This document shows, one piece after another, positions 8,501-15,443 of a stretch of DNA of 25,901 nt. Below the pieces are notes generated by a model. It saw only the letters and a program-made list of their open reading frames with translations. It did no database searches and was not told the DNA's origin. The stretch comes from JACVRU01 sp040905885 (lineage in GTDB: Bacteria; Actinomycetota; Thermoleophilia; Gaiellales; Gaiellaceae), in contig JBBDQR010000111.1 in assembly GCA_040905885.1 (NCBI GenBank), positions 1-25,901 on the forward strand. Direction: 5' to 3'. How positions within the stretch are numbered: position 1 is the stretch's first letter; every line of letters begins with the position of its first letter. A program made the translations under genes and the position numbers.

Positions 8501-9118
8501 CACGACGACGTCCCACACGTCGGTTGCGGCCGTCGCCGGCGTCGGGTCGGCGAAGGTCCACGTCACGCCCGAGTTCGTCGAGATCGCCACGCCGCAGTTG
8601 GTCCCGACGAAGACGTTCTGCGGTGCGTCCGGACGGATGCCGATGCCGAACGCGGACGGCTCGTCCTTCCGCGCCTGGGCGCAGTTGTACGCCGCCGGCG
8701 GCGTCGAGGTGGCGGGCTTGCTCCACGTCGTCCCGCCGTTCGTGCTGCGCGCGATCCCCGCGAGCGAGGAGACGCGCCCGTCGTACCACGAGGTCGCGTA
8801 GACGCGGTTCGAGTTCGACGGGTCGACCTCGACGTCCCAGGTGAAGGAGGGGACGTGGTCGTCCAGGTGCGTCCACGTCGCCCCGAAGTCCGTGGTCTTG
8901 AACAGGCCGCCGTACTCGCTGGCGGCGTAGAAGGTGCCCGGATTTCCGGGATCGGCGCCGAGACCGGCGTTGATCCGTCCCCCGGTGGACGCGTTGGCGT
9001 TCCCGTTGTCCGAGACGTCCGGGTTGACGTCCACGATGCCGGCGAGTGCCGCACCCGCCATGATCCCTGCGACCACGTAGGTCGCGAGGACTCCGATTCC
9101 GAGGCGGGGGATGCGCAT
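5504..9118 (-). CDS. Large secreted BNR/Asp-box and PKD-repeat protein
   Basis: A 1204-residue exported protein. Residues 1-27 form a Sec signal peptide ending near GAALAG. Residues ~30-750 carry repeated Asp-box turns (STNGGTTW, STNSGVTW, STDGGGTW, SDDAGATW, STDGGATW, SLDGGDNW), as in sortilin/VPS10-like and sialidase-type beta-propellers. About 757-1050 holds three PKD-like modules (the first with YEWDFDGDGDFDDATG, the later ones with IDWGDGTP and RWAWDDGTP). The last ~140 residues form a separate alpha-rich module starting at RSAGYWHHQYKGNG, containing a calcium-loop-like DTNGDGVADT. No sialidase catalytic set is apparent, so an adhesion, polysaccharide-binding or surface role is more likely than hydrolysis. 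The start is ATG 9118, preceded by AGGGAG and a strong promoter; a longer in-frame reading upstream is antisense to rsgA and unsupported. It is monocistronic. Confidence 0.85.
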   Translation of the reverse strand: MRIPRLGIGVLATYVVAGIMAGAALAGIVDVNPDVSDNGNANASTGGRINAGLGADPGNPGTFYAASEYGGLFKTTDFGATWTHLDDHVPSFTWDVEVDPSNSNRVYATSWYDGRVSSLAGIARSTNGGTTWSKPATSTPPAAYNCAQARKDEPSAFGIGIRPDAPQNVFVGTNCGVAISTNSGVTWTFADPTPATAATDVWDVVVQGGGPSGQGIVDVCGADGHYRSTDGGGTWTGGSPTIPGGRCSITVSPDESYVLFIVASDNLVYESDDAGATWTSLGNQGAQGRIPFVVTNQRADDGDDDVFDLWYSDTQLFRGDCTTPDPPAQGGANRCPAVASFTNFQTGAHWDAGDLAFDPTVAVDACPLIYTTDGGAHTNTVGGSPGCHSPTWTRSNSGLHALWLWSMDGADRAGAGEDLYFGTQDNGTFATLTADSNPPTWTNPRCCDTFDIVADPAWVVATTCCFSSGRFNRVELGGANYAGAAQINTYPAGNVPGFTFGKRINQFGPTHVVMITTAGVFVTNDITASPIVWSGLAAMPAGANPCHVDVALSGGTPTFVVQSGQCTGRGNDQVFTYVGTGGAGTWTRIDNNDGLTGGFGIVAVDPNDPNNLYASNLPAAGPQMVFSTDGGATWDNDAELDGLMTGGGVFQYQNQRGPSTNRGGAGAIFQGYPQPSLIAFSAEDGDVLVAGGQDSGVFLSLDGGDNWSLVTDPIDPGASGVPHLSRPRYAYFDHEPADGLDVYVGTQGRGVWRLSFAVPTADANGPYTTDEGVDVVLDGSGSSHPNGDPLTYEWDFDGDGDFDDATGVSPTFDLVGQDGVFPVALKVTDPNGAYDVDETTVTVDNVAPTVSLGSNAPQPENTAVTVTGTISDPGWLDPLTATIDWGDGTPVENVAGVLENVRPDATLVFAVVHIYGDNGTFTAEVCGSDDDTTTCEEIDLAITNVDPTAEIDLSGATLVNGIPTIFGEAGEPVDFSGRSQDPGSDDLTLRWAWDDGTPDTVTTYLVNPPLADPFPSPSIQPRDVTDDVSHTFGDACMYEIGFSAVDDDLGASPVANANVLIVGNADERRSAGYWHHQYKGNGKTDFDAAELECYLEIAAWVSTVFNEVVDASTIANALAILDPSQSGGDIVVQFDRQLLAALLNFANGSIGWDEAVDTNGDGVADTPFHAAVAAAEAVRLNPASTKQEIKAHKNVLERINLGLA

Positions 9119-9172
9119 TCCCCGGCTCCCTTCTCCCCCCGCGATCGCTTCTCCGGCTGAGCGGTCACAGGG

Positions 9173-9201
9173 TTTATCCCACCCGTCCGGGCTTGTGTCA
9201 A
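9173..9201 (-). promoter_or_regulatory. Sigma-70-type promoter of the BNR/PKD gene
   Basis: On the minus strand TTGACA (9201-9196) and GATAAA (9178-9173) are separated by exactly 17 nt, a consensus -35 with a 4/6 -10. The box sits about 55 nt upstream of the ATG at 9118, leaving room for the AGGGAG ribosome site. Confidence 0.75.
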
Positions 9202-9220
9202 GACTCGCTAACCTTGCGGA

Positions 9221-9724
9221 ATGAAGGTGGCCGCTTCTCTGGCGGCCGTGGCCGCGCTCGCGGCCTGCGGGACGGCATCCGACTCCGCGACCGGTACCGG
9301 CGAGAGCGCAACCGGCGCTCCGGTGGCGAGCGGGACGTGCGATCCGGGCGAGCTTCGGATCGTGCTGACGCGGCCGGCCCGCTGCGTGCCGCTCGGCGCT
9401 CCCGGCTCCGCGGTGCCGCGCTCCTCTGCCCCCGGCTGCAGCACGACCGAGGCGCGAAAGGGCTTCGTCCGCCTCCGCTGGCGGCCCGCGGCCGGGGCCC
9501 GAGCCCAGCGCGTCGCCGTGACGGCTCGTCGCGACGGGTTCGAGACGGCCCAGTACATGCTCGGCAACGCCCTGCCGCCGCAGCGCGGGGCCGTCACGTG
9601 GACGCGACTTCGCGGCCAGGCGATCCACTTCTGGGTCGTGCTCACGCGGACCCCAGGAGGCTGGACCGCGAGCAGGCCGGGCGAGTTCGTCGGCCCCACC
9701 TGCGTCGCGGACATGCCCGGCTAG
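9221..9724 (+). CDS. Small putative lipoprotein
   Basis: A 167-residue protein with a lipoprotein signal: MKVAASLAAVAALAAC, lipobox LAAC with the lipidated cysteine at 16. A low-complexity Gly/Ser/Thr/Ala linker (17-37) precedes a domain containing three cysteines (C40, C55, C73), plus C162 near the C-terminus, so two disulfides are possible. Aromatic and Arg-rich strands (FVRLRWRPAAG, YMLGNALPPQ, IHFWVVLTRTPGGW) suggest a compact beta domain. I recognise no family. It is divergently transcribed from the BNR/PKD gene across 102 bp. It is expected to be anchored on the outer face of the cytoplasmic membrane. Confidence 0.7.
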   Translation: MKVAASLAAVAALAACGTASDSATGTGESATGAPVASGTCDPGELRIVLTRPARCVPLGAPGSAVPRSSAPGCSTTEARKGFVRLRWRPAAGARAQRVAVTARRDGFETAQYMLGNALPPQRGAVTWTRLRGQAIHFWVVLTRTPGGWTASRPGEFVGPTCVADMPG

Positions 9725-9783
9725 CGAGCGGGCGACGGCTTCGAGTAGGCTTCCGGAGTTCCGTCGACCAGGGAGGTGCCGTG

Positions 9784-9840
9784 ATGAGAGAGCTGGTGCT
9801 CCACACCTCCACTCGCGAGGCCGCGAGGCTCGACGGCTAG
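9784..9840 (+). CDS. 18-residue small ORF upstream of rsgA
   Basis: ATG at 9784 opens an 18-codon frame (MRELVLHTSTREAARLDG) ending in TAG at 9838-9840, with a strong AGGGAGG 9 nt before it. It lies between the lipoprotein gene and rsgA and could be a leader peptide or the stump of a lost gene. Translation is plausible from the ribosome site alone; function is unknown. Confidence 0.3.
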   Translation: MRELVLHTSTREAARLDG

Positions 9841-9896
9841 GCGCTAGTCCTCTCCGCTCAGGCGTCGCGGCGACACGACGCTCGAAGGAGACCATC

Positions 9897-10925
9897 TTGA
9901 ACGAAGGACCTGCGCTCGCCGCGCTCGGCTGGACCGCCGAGCTCGGGGAGGCGTTCGACACATACGCGGCGGACGGGCTCGTCCCCGGGCGCGTCGTCGC
10001 GGAGCACCGGGCCGGCTTCGTCGTCCGCGACGGGCACGCGGACGTGCTCGCGCGCGCTCGGGGCCGGCTCTACGACGCGGCAGCGGTCGGCGGGCTGCTG
10101 CCTGCGGTCGGCGACTGGGTCGCGCTGAAGGAGACGACGATCGAGGCCGTGCTGCGCCGCCGCACCTCGATCTCCAGAAAGGTCGCCCTCCGCGACTCCG
10201 ACGAGCAGGTGCTCGCCGCGAACGTGGACGTCGTCTTCATCGTCATGGGGCTCGACGGCGACTTCAACGTCCGCCGGCTCGAGCGCTACCTGACGGCGGC
10301 CTGGAACAGCGGCGCGTCGCCGGTCGTCGTCCTGACGAAGCTCGACCTGGGCGGGGACGACGAGCTGCTCCTGACGGCCGAGACAGTGGCCATGGGCGTG
10401 CCCGTGCTCCCGGTCAGCAGCATCACGGGCGAGGGGCTCGAGACCCTGGAGCCGGAGCTGCGGCCCGGCCGGACGGCCGTCCTGCTCGGCTCCTCCGGGG
10501 TCGGCAAGTCGACGCTGATCAACCGGCTGCTGGGCGAGGACCGGATCGCGACCGCGGGGCTGCGCCGCGACGGCCGCGGCCGTCACACGACCCGGCACCG
10601 GGAGCTCTTCGCCCTACCGGGCGGGGCGCTGATCATCGACACGCCCGGGCTCCGCGAGCTCCAGCTCTGGGAGGGAGACGTCGACGAGGCGTTCGCGGAC
10701 GTCGTCGAGCTGGCCGCCCGCTGCCGCTTCTCCGACTGCGCCCACGAGAGCGAGCCGGATTGTGCGGTGCGGGAGGGGATCGACCCGGAGCGGCTGAAGG
10801 CCTACCGAAAGCTCCAGCGCGAGCTCGCGGCGATCGAGGCCCGGCGCGACCACCGGCTCTGGGCGGAGAACAAGCGGCGCTGGCGGCAGCGGGCCCGCGA
10901 GTCGAGGCGGGCCCGCCGCTACTAG
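9897..10925 (+). CDS. rsgA: Ribosome small-subunit-dependent GTPase A
   Basis: RsgA (YjeQ) is a circularly permuted GTPase that binds the 30S subunit late in assembly and checks maturation of the decoding site. In this 342-residue protein the order is OB-fold (about 30-110), then G4 TKLD (147-150), then G1 GSSGVGKST (198-206), the switch HTTRH (230-234) and G3 DTPG (248-251), which is the permuted order diagnostic of the family. The C-terminal zinc site is C276, C281, H283, C289. The tail is strongly basic (KRRWRQRARESRRARR), fitting rRNA contact. The start is TTG at 9897 with GAAGGAGA upstream. The stop codon lies in CTAGGTTCCTAG (10922-10933), a small palindrome that also contains the stop of the convergent gene. 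Confidence 0.95.
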   Translation: MNEGPALAALGWTAELGEAFDTYAADGLVPGRVVAEHRAGFVVRDGHADVLARARGRLYDAAAVGGLLPAVGDWVALKETTIEAVLRRRTSISRKVALRDSDEQVLAANVDVVFIVMGLDGDFNVRRLERYLTAAWNSGASPVVVLTKLDLGGDDELLLTAETVAMGVPVLPVSSITGEGLETLEPELRPGRTAVLLGSSGVGKSTLINRLLGEDRIATAGLRRDGRGRHTTRHRELFALPGGALIIDTPGLRELQLWEGDVDEAFADVVELAARCRFSDCAHESEPDCAVREGIDPERLKAYRKLQRELAAIEARRDHRLWAENKRRWRQRARESRRARRY

Positions 10926-10929
10926 GTTC

Positions 10930-11244
10930 CTAGCCGAGCGCCGGGTTCTCGTCGTCCGGCGGGTCGTCCCGCTGGTAGCACCCGTCGGCCTTGCCGGGCG
11001 TGCCCGAGTCCGGCCCGTGGTGGGCAGTCTCGAGCCCGTAGCCGGCCGGCCCGCTGTCAGCCGGCTCGGCGATCCCCTCGCACGAGACGTTGCCGACGAA
11101 GCCGGGGTGGTTCTGCCCGTTCGCCACCAGCTGGCCCTCGCCCTGGTGCGCGGGCTCAGCCTCGTGCGGGTGGGCGAGCACCGGCTGGGCCGCCCAGAGC
11201 GCGCCCGCGAGCACGAGCGCGATGCCCACTGTCGATCTACGCAT
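10930..11244 (-). CDS. Small secreted protein downstream of peroxiredoxin
   Basis: A 104-residue protein with a clear Sec signal peptide (MRRSTVGIALVLAGALWAAQ, cleavage near VLA/HPHE). The mature part begins with a His/Glu-rich segment (HPHEAEPAHQGEGQ), has NGQNHPGF and two cysteines (in VSCEG and DGCYQ) that could form one disulfide, and ends in an acidic Asp/Pro-rich tail. The N-terminal histidines could bind a metal (inference). I recognise no domain. GGGAGGAGTC lies directly before the ATG at 11244. It starts 11 nt after the peroxiredoxin stop, so it is probably co-transcribed with it. Confidence 0.7.
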   Translation of the reverse strand: MRRSTVGIALVLAGALWAAQPVLAHPHEAEPAHQGEGQLVANGQNHPGFVGNVSCEGIAEPADSGPAGYGLETAHHGPDSGTPGKADGCYQRDDPPDDENPALG

Positions 11245-11255
11245 GACTCCTCCCT

Positions 11256-11912
11256 TCAGTGGGGCTGCGGGACGATCCGGATGTAGGGCTTGGGCGACTC
11301 CCACTCGCCGAAGATCTCCTTGGCCTCGTCGTTCGAGACCGAGCCGGCGATGATCACGTCGTCGCCCTGCTGCCAGTTGACCGGCGTCGCGACCCTGTGC
11401 TTCGCCGTCAGCTGGAGCGAGTCGATCACCCGCAGCACCTCGTCGAAGTTGCGCCCGGTCGTCATCGGATAGACGAGCACGAGCTTGACCTTCTTGTCCG
11501 GGCCGATCACGTACACGTTGCGGACGGTCTGGTTGTCCGCCGGCGTACGCGACTTCGCGTCCCCGGAGGTCTCGGCGGGGAGCATCCCGTACAGCTTCGA
11601 GACCTCGAAGTCGGAGTCGCCGATGATCGGGTAGTTGGGCGCGGCGCCCTGGGTCTCCTCGATGTCCTTCGCCCAGCCCTCGTGGTCGCCGGTCGAGTCC
11701 ACCGACAGCCCGATGATCTTCACGCCGCGCTTGTCGAACTCCGGCTTGATCTTGGCCATGTAGCCGAGCTCGGTCGTGCAGACCGGCGTGAAGTCCTTCG
11801 GGTGCGAGAAGAGCACCGCCCAGGAGTCCCCGATCCAGTCGTGGAAGGTGATGCGGCCTTCGGTCGTGTCGGCCTCGAAGTCCGGTGCGGTGTCGCCGAT
11901 GCGCAATGCCAT
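11256..11912 (-). CDS. 1-Cys peroxiredoxin (Prx6 type)
   Basis: This 218-residue enzyme reduces hydrogen peroxide and organic hydroperoxides through a peroxidatic cysteine, C45, in the family motif HPKDFTPVCTTELG. The Prx6 subfamily is marked by its longer C-terminal dimerisation extension (PVNWQQGDDVIIAGSV), present here, and by the lack of a conserved resolving cysteine: C45 is the only cysteine I find. The length fits the family (about 210-225). ATG at 11912 is preceded by AGAAGGAGG. It leads a two-gene unit with the small secreted protein. It is expected to be cytoplasmic and to respond to oxidative stress; no OxyR- or PerR-type operator is evident. Confidence 0.93.
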   Translation of the reverse strand: MALRIGDTAPDFEADTTEGRITFHDWIGDSWAVLFSHPKDFTPVCTTELGYMAKIKPEFDKRGVKIIGLSVDSTGDHEGWAKDIEETQGAAPNYPIIGDSDFEVSKLYGMLPAETSGDAKSRTPADNQTVRNVYVIGPDKKVKLVLVYPMTTGRNFDEVLRVIDSLQLTAKHRVATPVNWQQGDDVIIAGSVSNDEAKEIFGEWESPKPYIRIVPQPH

Positions 11913-11968
11913 GTGCCCCTCCTTCTGGCGTCTTGCCGCTCAAAGCCGAAGATACCTCGCCCGCGAGG

Positions 11969-12916
11969 CTACCGCGGGTCTGTGCACCACGCCGCGATTC
12001 TCGGGGCGGTCGTGCCCTCGAACTGGGCGGTGAGGTTCGCCGCCGCCTCGATGCGGCGCGGGCCGGTCGCGGTGACGAAGACGATCTGGTCAACGTCCGG
12101 CCAGACAAAGGCCAGCCAGCGCCCGTCCGGCGACCAGGTCAGGTCGCGGAAGGTGCCCGTGCCCTCGAACCGGACGCGCCGGCCGACGACGAGCTCGCTC
12201 GTGGCGCCCGACTTCCGGACGCGGGCCTTGCGGCTGGCCGGGAGCGGCTCCCGCGAGACGACCGCGCCCGTGTCTGCGTCGACGACCGACGTGCGGCCGC
12301 CCACGGTCACTGCCAGCCGGTGCGCGCGGCCTGGCAGCCACCGGAACCGATCGGCTGGACCGATCAAGTGGTCACCGGCGCCGTCCCCGGCGACGACGCG
12401 GAGGGTCTCGCCGGAGAGGTAGGCGATCCGCGTGTCGGTCGTCGTCCCGCCCCAGGCGGGGGCATGGACGTTCGGCCGCGCGAGCTTCCAGCGCACGTCC
12501 CCGTCGGGCTCGAGGGCGGCCAGCTCGTTCGCCCTCGCCACGACGACGAAGCGGCCGAACGGCGAGCACGAGGCCTCCCGGTAGTCGCCCAGCCGCCGCT
12601 TCGAGCCGTCGCGGGAGACGGCCCAGGCGCCGCTGTCGGAGACCACGAGCAGCCGTCCGTCCGCCGGGAGCGAGAAGAGCGCCTGCTCCGCGGCCTCCAC
12701 TCCGATCGCCTCCCGGACCTTGTCGACGACCGCCCGCCCGGGAGGCGTGAACGCAGCAGCCAGCGCGGCCGCGACGACGGCGAAGGCGAGCGCCGGCGCG
12801 AGACGGCGCGGCGCCAGGGGCGCGGGCTCCCGCTCGGCGAACGCGGCCTGCACGACTTCCCACGTCCGCTCGCGGGCCTCGTGCTCGCCGGGGATGTCGA
12901 CGTGGTCGAGCCTCAC
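11969..12916 (-). CDS. Membrane anti-sigma factor-like protein with extracellular beta-propeller
   Basis: A 315-residue type II membrane protein: about 38 cytoplasmic residues, one transmembrane helix (about 39-57, LAPALAFAVVAAALAAAF), then a WD40/TolB-like propeller with TWSPDGRWLAFVW near the C-terminus and a SPFGRFVVVA strand earlier. Its ATG overlaps the stop of the ECF sigma gene by 4 nt (ATGA), the usual arrangement for a sigma and its membrane regulator. The cytoplasmic part is short and lacks the HxxxCxxC zinc motif of ZAS anti-sigma factors, so the inhibitory role is inferred from context and topology. The outside propeller may sense an envelope or ligand signal. Confidence 0.7.
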   Translation of the reverse strand: MRLDHVDIPGEHEARERTWEVVQAAFAEREPAPLAPRRLAPALAFAVVAAALAAAFTPPGRAVVDKVREAIGVEAAEQALFSLPADGRLLVVSDSGAWAVSRDGSKRRLGDYREASCSPFGRFVVVARANELAALEPDGDVRWKLARPNVHAPAWGGTTTDTRIAYLSGETLRVVAGDGAGDHLIGPADRFRWLPGRAHRLAVTVGGRTSVVDADTGAVVSREPLPASRKARVRKSGATSELVVGRRVRFEGTGTFRDLTWSPDGRWLAFVWPDVDQIVFVTATGPRRIEAAANLTAQFEGTTAPRIAAWCTDPR

Positions 12917-13416
12917 TCGATCGTCTCCTTGAGCTTGTCCAGGCCGCGGCGGATCCGCGAGTTGACCGTGCCGCGCGGGAGGTCGAGCAGCTCGGCGATC
13001 TCGCCCGGCGTGTACTCGAGCAGGTGGCGGAGGACGATCACGGCGCGGTGCTCCGGCGGGAGGGCGGCGAGGCCCTGGAGGAGGGCGTCCGGGTCGCGAT
13101 CGGGCTGGTCACGAGCGGGCGTCTCTGCGGCGAGCTCGGCCTCGGCGCGCAGCCGTCGCGCCCGCGTCCAGTCGATCGCGCGGTTGACGACGATGCGGTG
13201 CAGCCAGGGCCCGAACGGACGACGCCGGTCGAAGCGGTCGAGGGAGCGAATCGCCGCCAGGAAGGCCTCCTGGGCGATGTCCTCGGCGGCGGCCGCGTCG
13301 TGTACGACGAGGTAGGCCGCCCGGAAGGCTCGCGGCCAGAAGGCGCGGAAGAGCGACTCGAGGTCGTCGACCGATCCTCGCTGGGCGCCGCGCACCCACG
13401 CCCGCTCATCCGACAT
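12913..13416 (-). CDS. ECF-family RNA polymerase sigma factor
   Basis: This 167-residue protein has sigma region 2 at about 21-87 (FRAAYLVVHD, AEDIAQEAFLAAIRSLDRF, PFGPWLHRIVVNRAIDW) and region 4 at about 113-165 (LPPEHRAVIVLRHLLEYTPG, then IAELLDLPRGTVNSRIRRGL, a helix-turn-helix that reads the -35 box). It lacks region 3, as expected for group 4 sigmas. A TATAGT -10-like box (13431-13426 on the minus strand) lies 9 nt before the ATG, so the transcript is nearly leaderless. It is co-transcribed with its probable membrane anti-sigma. I could not identify a matching autoregulatory -35 motif. Confidence 0.92.
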   Translation of the reverse strand: MSDERAWVRGAQRGSVDDLESLFRAFWPRAFRAAYLVVHDAAAAEDIAQEAFLAAIRSLDRFDRRRPFGPWLHRIVVNRAIDWTRARRLRAEAELAAETPARDQPDRDPDALLQGLAALPPEHRAVIVLRHLLEYTPGEIAELLDLPRGTVNSRIRRGLDKLKETIE

Positions 13417-13442
13417 CGCCCGGCGACTATACGAGCGGCCAT

Positions 13443-14396
13443 TCAGCGAGCCATCACGAAGCAGGCGTCGTGCGAGGAGCGGGCCGCCCGGACGCGGCGG
13501 ATGACTCGGGCGTACCGGTCGGCGACGCAGAGCGTCCCCGCGCTCAGCGACGGCGTCAGGACGAGGCCGCCGGCCTCCTGGACGTTGTACGAGCCGATCG
13601 GGACCCTGCTCTGCCGGATCACGAACCCGTCCCGGACGTCTCGCCGCTCGAGCGTCCCGTCGTCTCCGCTGGTCAGGAAGGCTCCGCCGGGGAGAAAGGT
13701 GACGTGCTGGGGCGGCGCGCCGGCGGGAAGCCGCTTCAGCAGGTCGCCGGAGCGGGGGTCGTAGAGGGCGATCTCGCGCGCGCTTCCCGATGTGACCCAG
13801 ACGCGGTCGCGGGTGGCGAAGCCCACGTCATGGGCGAGCCAGGGCGGCTCGAAGCGGCGGACGAGCCGCGGGCGCCCCGGCTCCGTGACGTCGACGACGG
13901 CGACGTGCCGGGCCTTCATCCCGAGGGCGACCCAGAGGCGCCGGCCCGCGCGATTCAGCGAGAGGTGCCGAGCGGGCCCGTCCACGCCGACGCGGCCGAC
14001 GACGCGTCCGGCGAGCACGTCGAGCACGACGACCTCGCCGGCGCCGGAGTCGGTCAGGTACGCGTGTCGGCCGTCATGCGAGGCGGCCGCGTAGCGCGGC
14101 TCGCCGAAGCCCCGCAGAACCTTCCGCACCGTGAGCGTCGCCCCGTCGATCAGCGTCACGATGCCGATCTCGCTGTGGGCGACGACCGCGGTGTTGCCGA
14201 CCTGCTCGATCGCGCGCGGAAACGGCGCCGTTCGGATCGCGCGCAGCCGCTTCATGCTCGGGAGCTCGTAGGCGACGACCTGGGACTCGAGGTCGGCGGT
14301 GACCAGCGCGACCGGCGTACCGCCCAGGCGCGCGGCGAATGCCCTCGGCGCGATCAGCCCGGCCGCCGTGGCGGCGAGGAAGGCGTGGCGATCCAC
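13443..14396 (-). CDS. Secreted YVTN-type beta-propeller protein with degenerate Tat-like signal
   Basis: A 317-residue exported protein. The N-terminus MDRHAFLAATAAGLIAPRAFA has the layout of a Tat signal (RRxFLxxxAAG), but the twin arginine is R-H, so it may use Sec instead. The rest is a repeating propeller: SHDGRHAYLTDSGAGEVVVL, NRAGRRLWVALG, ATRDRVWVTSGS and PSLSAGTLCVAD are blade-like repeats of the YVTN/lactonase-like class. Two cysteines near the end (in TLCVAD and DACFV) could pair. Such proteins are commonly extracytoplasmic scaffolds; no catalytic set is evident. The start is GTG at 14396. It lies 26 nt upstream of the sigma gene on the same strand, yet the sigma factor seems to have its own -10 box. 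Confidence 0.75.
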   Translation of the reverse strand: MDRHAFLAATAAGLIAPRAFAARLGGTPVALVTADLESQVVAYELPSMKRLRAIRTAPFPRAIEQVGNTAVVAHSEIGIVTLIDGATLTVRKVLRGFGEPRYAAASHDGRHAYLTDSGAGEVVVLDVLAGRVVGRVGVDGPARHLSLNRAGRRLWVALGMKARHVAVVDVTEPGRPRLVRRFEPPWLAHDVGFATRDRVWVTSGSAREIALYDPRSGDLLKRLPAGAPPQHVTFLPGGAFLTSGDDGTLERRDVRDGFVIRQSRVPIGSYNVQEAGGLVLTPSLSAGTLCVADRYARVIRRVRAARSSHDACFVMAR

Positions 14397-14420
14397 GCCC
14401 TTGATACGAGCGGGGGCGCC

Positions 14421-14660
14421 CTAGCGGTCCCTGAGCGCGAGCAGACGCTTCCGCCCGCGCTCGGGCACGCCCCCGAGGAAGCCCGCCAGCCGCCGCGCCT
14501 CGGCGTCCCCGAGGGAGACGGCCGCCTCGGCGACGCCCTCCTCGTCCCAGACGCTGAAGCGGACGTGGCGCTCCTCGCCGAGGTAGCGCGAGACGCGCAA
14601 CGCCTTGCCGCGGTCACGCTCGTGCGCTGGGAAGAACTCGGTCAGCGTCGAGGGGCTCAA
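14421..14660 (-). CDS. Small conserved-looking hypothetical protein
   Basis: A 79-residue charged, soluble protein (about a third Arg/Glu/Asp/Lys) with a probable short beta-sheet segment (ERHVRFSVWDEEGVAEAAVS) followed by a helix (GDAEARRLAGFLGGV). The TTG start at 14660 is 1 nt after the aquaporin stop, with no clear ribosome site, so translational coupling is likely. I recognise no family. Codon use is strongly GC-rich like its neighbours, supporting a real gene. Confidence 0.55.
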   Translation of the reverse strand: MSPSTLTEFFPAHERDRGKALRVSRYLGEERHVRFSVWDEEGVAEAAVSLGDAEARRLAGFLGGVPERGRKRLLALRDR

Positions 14661-14661
14661 C

Positions 14662-15390
14662 CTACGAGACAGCCGTCTCGCCCGGGCGAGGCTCGTCGAG
14701 CCCCGTCTCCGGCGGACCGACCGGCACCGGCGCGAGCGGCCGGAGATACAGCCGGTCGTAGGCGAGCGCCGCGGCCGCCGCGCCGGCGAGCGGGCCGACC
14801 CAGTAGAGCCACGCGTCGGACCAGACCCACTGCACGAGCTCGGGGCCGAAGGCCCGCGCCGGGTTCATCGCCGCTCCGGTCAGCGGCCCGCCGGCGAGGA
14901 CGCCGAGCGTGATCGTGAGGCCGATCGCAAGGCCCGCGATCGACTTGAACGTCCCGCGCGGGTCCGCCGCGGTCGCGAAGATCACCCAGACGAGGAAGAA
15001 CGTCAGGACGCCCTCCAGCAGCAGGCCCGAGCCGGCCCCGACTCCCTCGCCGAGCACGGGCGCGCCCGCGTCCAGCCGCGAGTCGGGTGAGAACACGCCG
15101 CGCAGGACGAGCGCCGCCGCGGTGGCGCCCGCCAGCTGAGCGGCCCAGTAGGCCGCCGCGAGCCTGGGCGTGATCCGCCCCGTGACGAGGAACCCGAACG
15201 TCACCGCCGGGTTGAAGTGGCCTCCGGAGATGTGGCCGACGGCGGACGCCATCACGCCGATCGCGAGCCCGTGCGCGAGCGCGACGCCGACGAGGTCGGC
15301 GCCGACTGCGATCGAGCCGACGCCAGCGAAGACGAGCGCGAAGGCGCCGACGAACTCCGCTGCCGCGCGACGGCCGGCGCTCTCTTCCAC
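14662..15390 (-). CDS. MIP-family channel (aquaporin) with TIP-like selectivity filter
   Basis: A 242-residue, six-helix channel with both half-helices: SGGHFNPAVT in loop B and AAMNPARAFGPEL in loop E. Aligned by eye to E. coli AqpZ, the aromatic/arginine filter F43-H174-T183-R189 becomes His (in VALAHGLAIG), Val, Ala, Arg. This H-V-A-R set resembles plant tonoplast TIPs (H-I-A-R/V) rather than AqpZ or GlpF, and TIP filters are known to pass ammonia, urea or peroxide as well as water. The start is GTG at 15390, with TAGCTT 7 nt upstream and no ribosome site, i.e. a probable leaderless transcript. The short hypothetical gene follows by 1 nt. The solute is inference. Confidence 0.93.
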   Translation of the reverse strand: MEESAGRRAAAEFVGAFALVFAGVGSIAVGADLVGVALAHGLAIGVMASAVGHISGGHFNPAVTFGFLVTGRITPRLAAAYWAAQLAGATAAALVLRGVFSPDSRLDAGAPVLGEGVGAGSGLLLEGVLTFFLVWVIFATAADPRGTFKSIAGLAIGLTITLGVLAGGPLTGAAMNPARAFGPELVQWVWSDAWLYWVGPLAGAAAAALAYDRLYLRPLAPVPVGPPETGLDEPRPGETAVS

Positions 15391-15397
15391 GGCCGCG

Positions 15398-15437
15398 AAG
15401 CTACCGAGGGGGCCGGACGGAGCCGCGTTGCTACGGT
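15398..15437. promoter_or_regulatory. Divergent leaderless-type -10 boxes
   Basis: Minus strand: TAGCTT (15403-15398) sits 7 nt before the aquaporin GTG. Plus strand: TACGGT (15432-15437) sits 6 nt before the zinc-ribbon GTG. Neither gene has a Shine-Dalgarno sequence. The TANNNT plus 6-7 nt geometry is the known pattern for leaderless actinobacterial mRNAs. Confidence 0.5.
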
Positions 15438-15443
15438 GGGCGC

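Noticed and set aside
5543..9160. A 1205-codon plus-strand frame opposite the BNR/PKD gene
   Set aside because: It is Arg/Val/Asp-biased antisense of a gene with a signal peptide, domains, promoter and terminator. Long antisense frames are expected at this GC content.
9119..9961. N-terminal extension of the BNR/PKD protein
   Set aside because: The extension is antisense to the lipoprotein and rsgA. The ATG at 9118 has a signal peptide, ribosome site and promoter.
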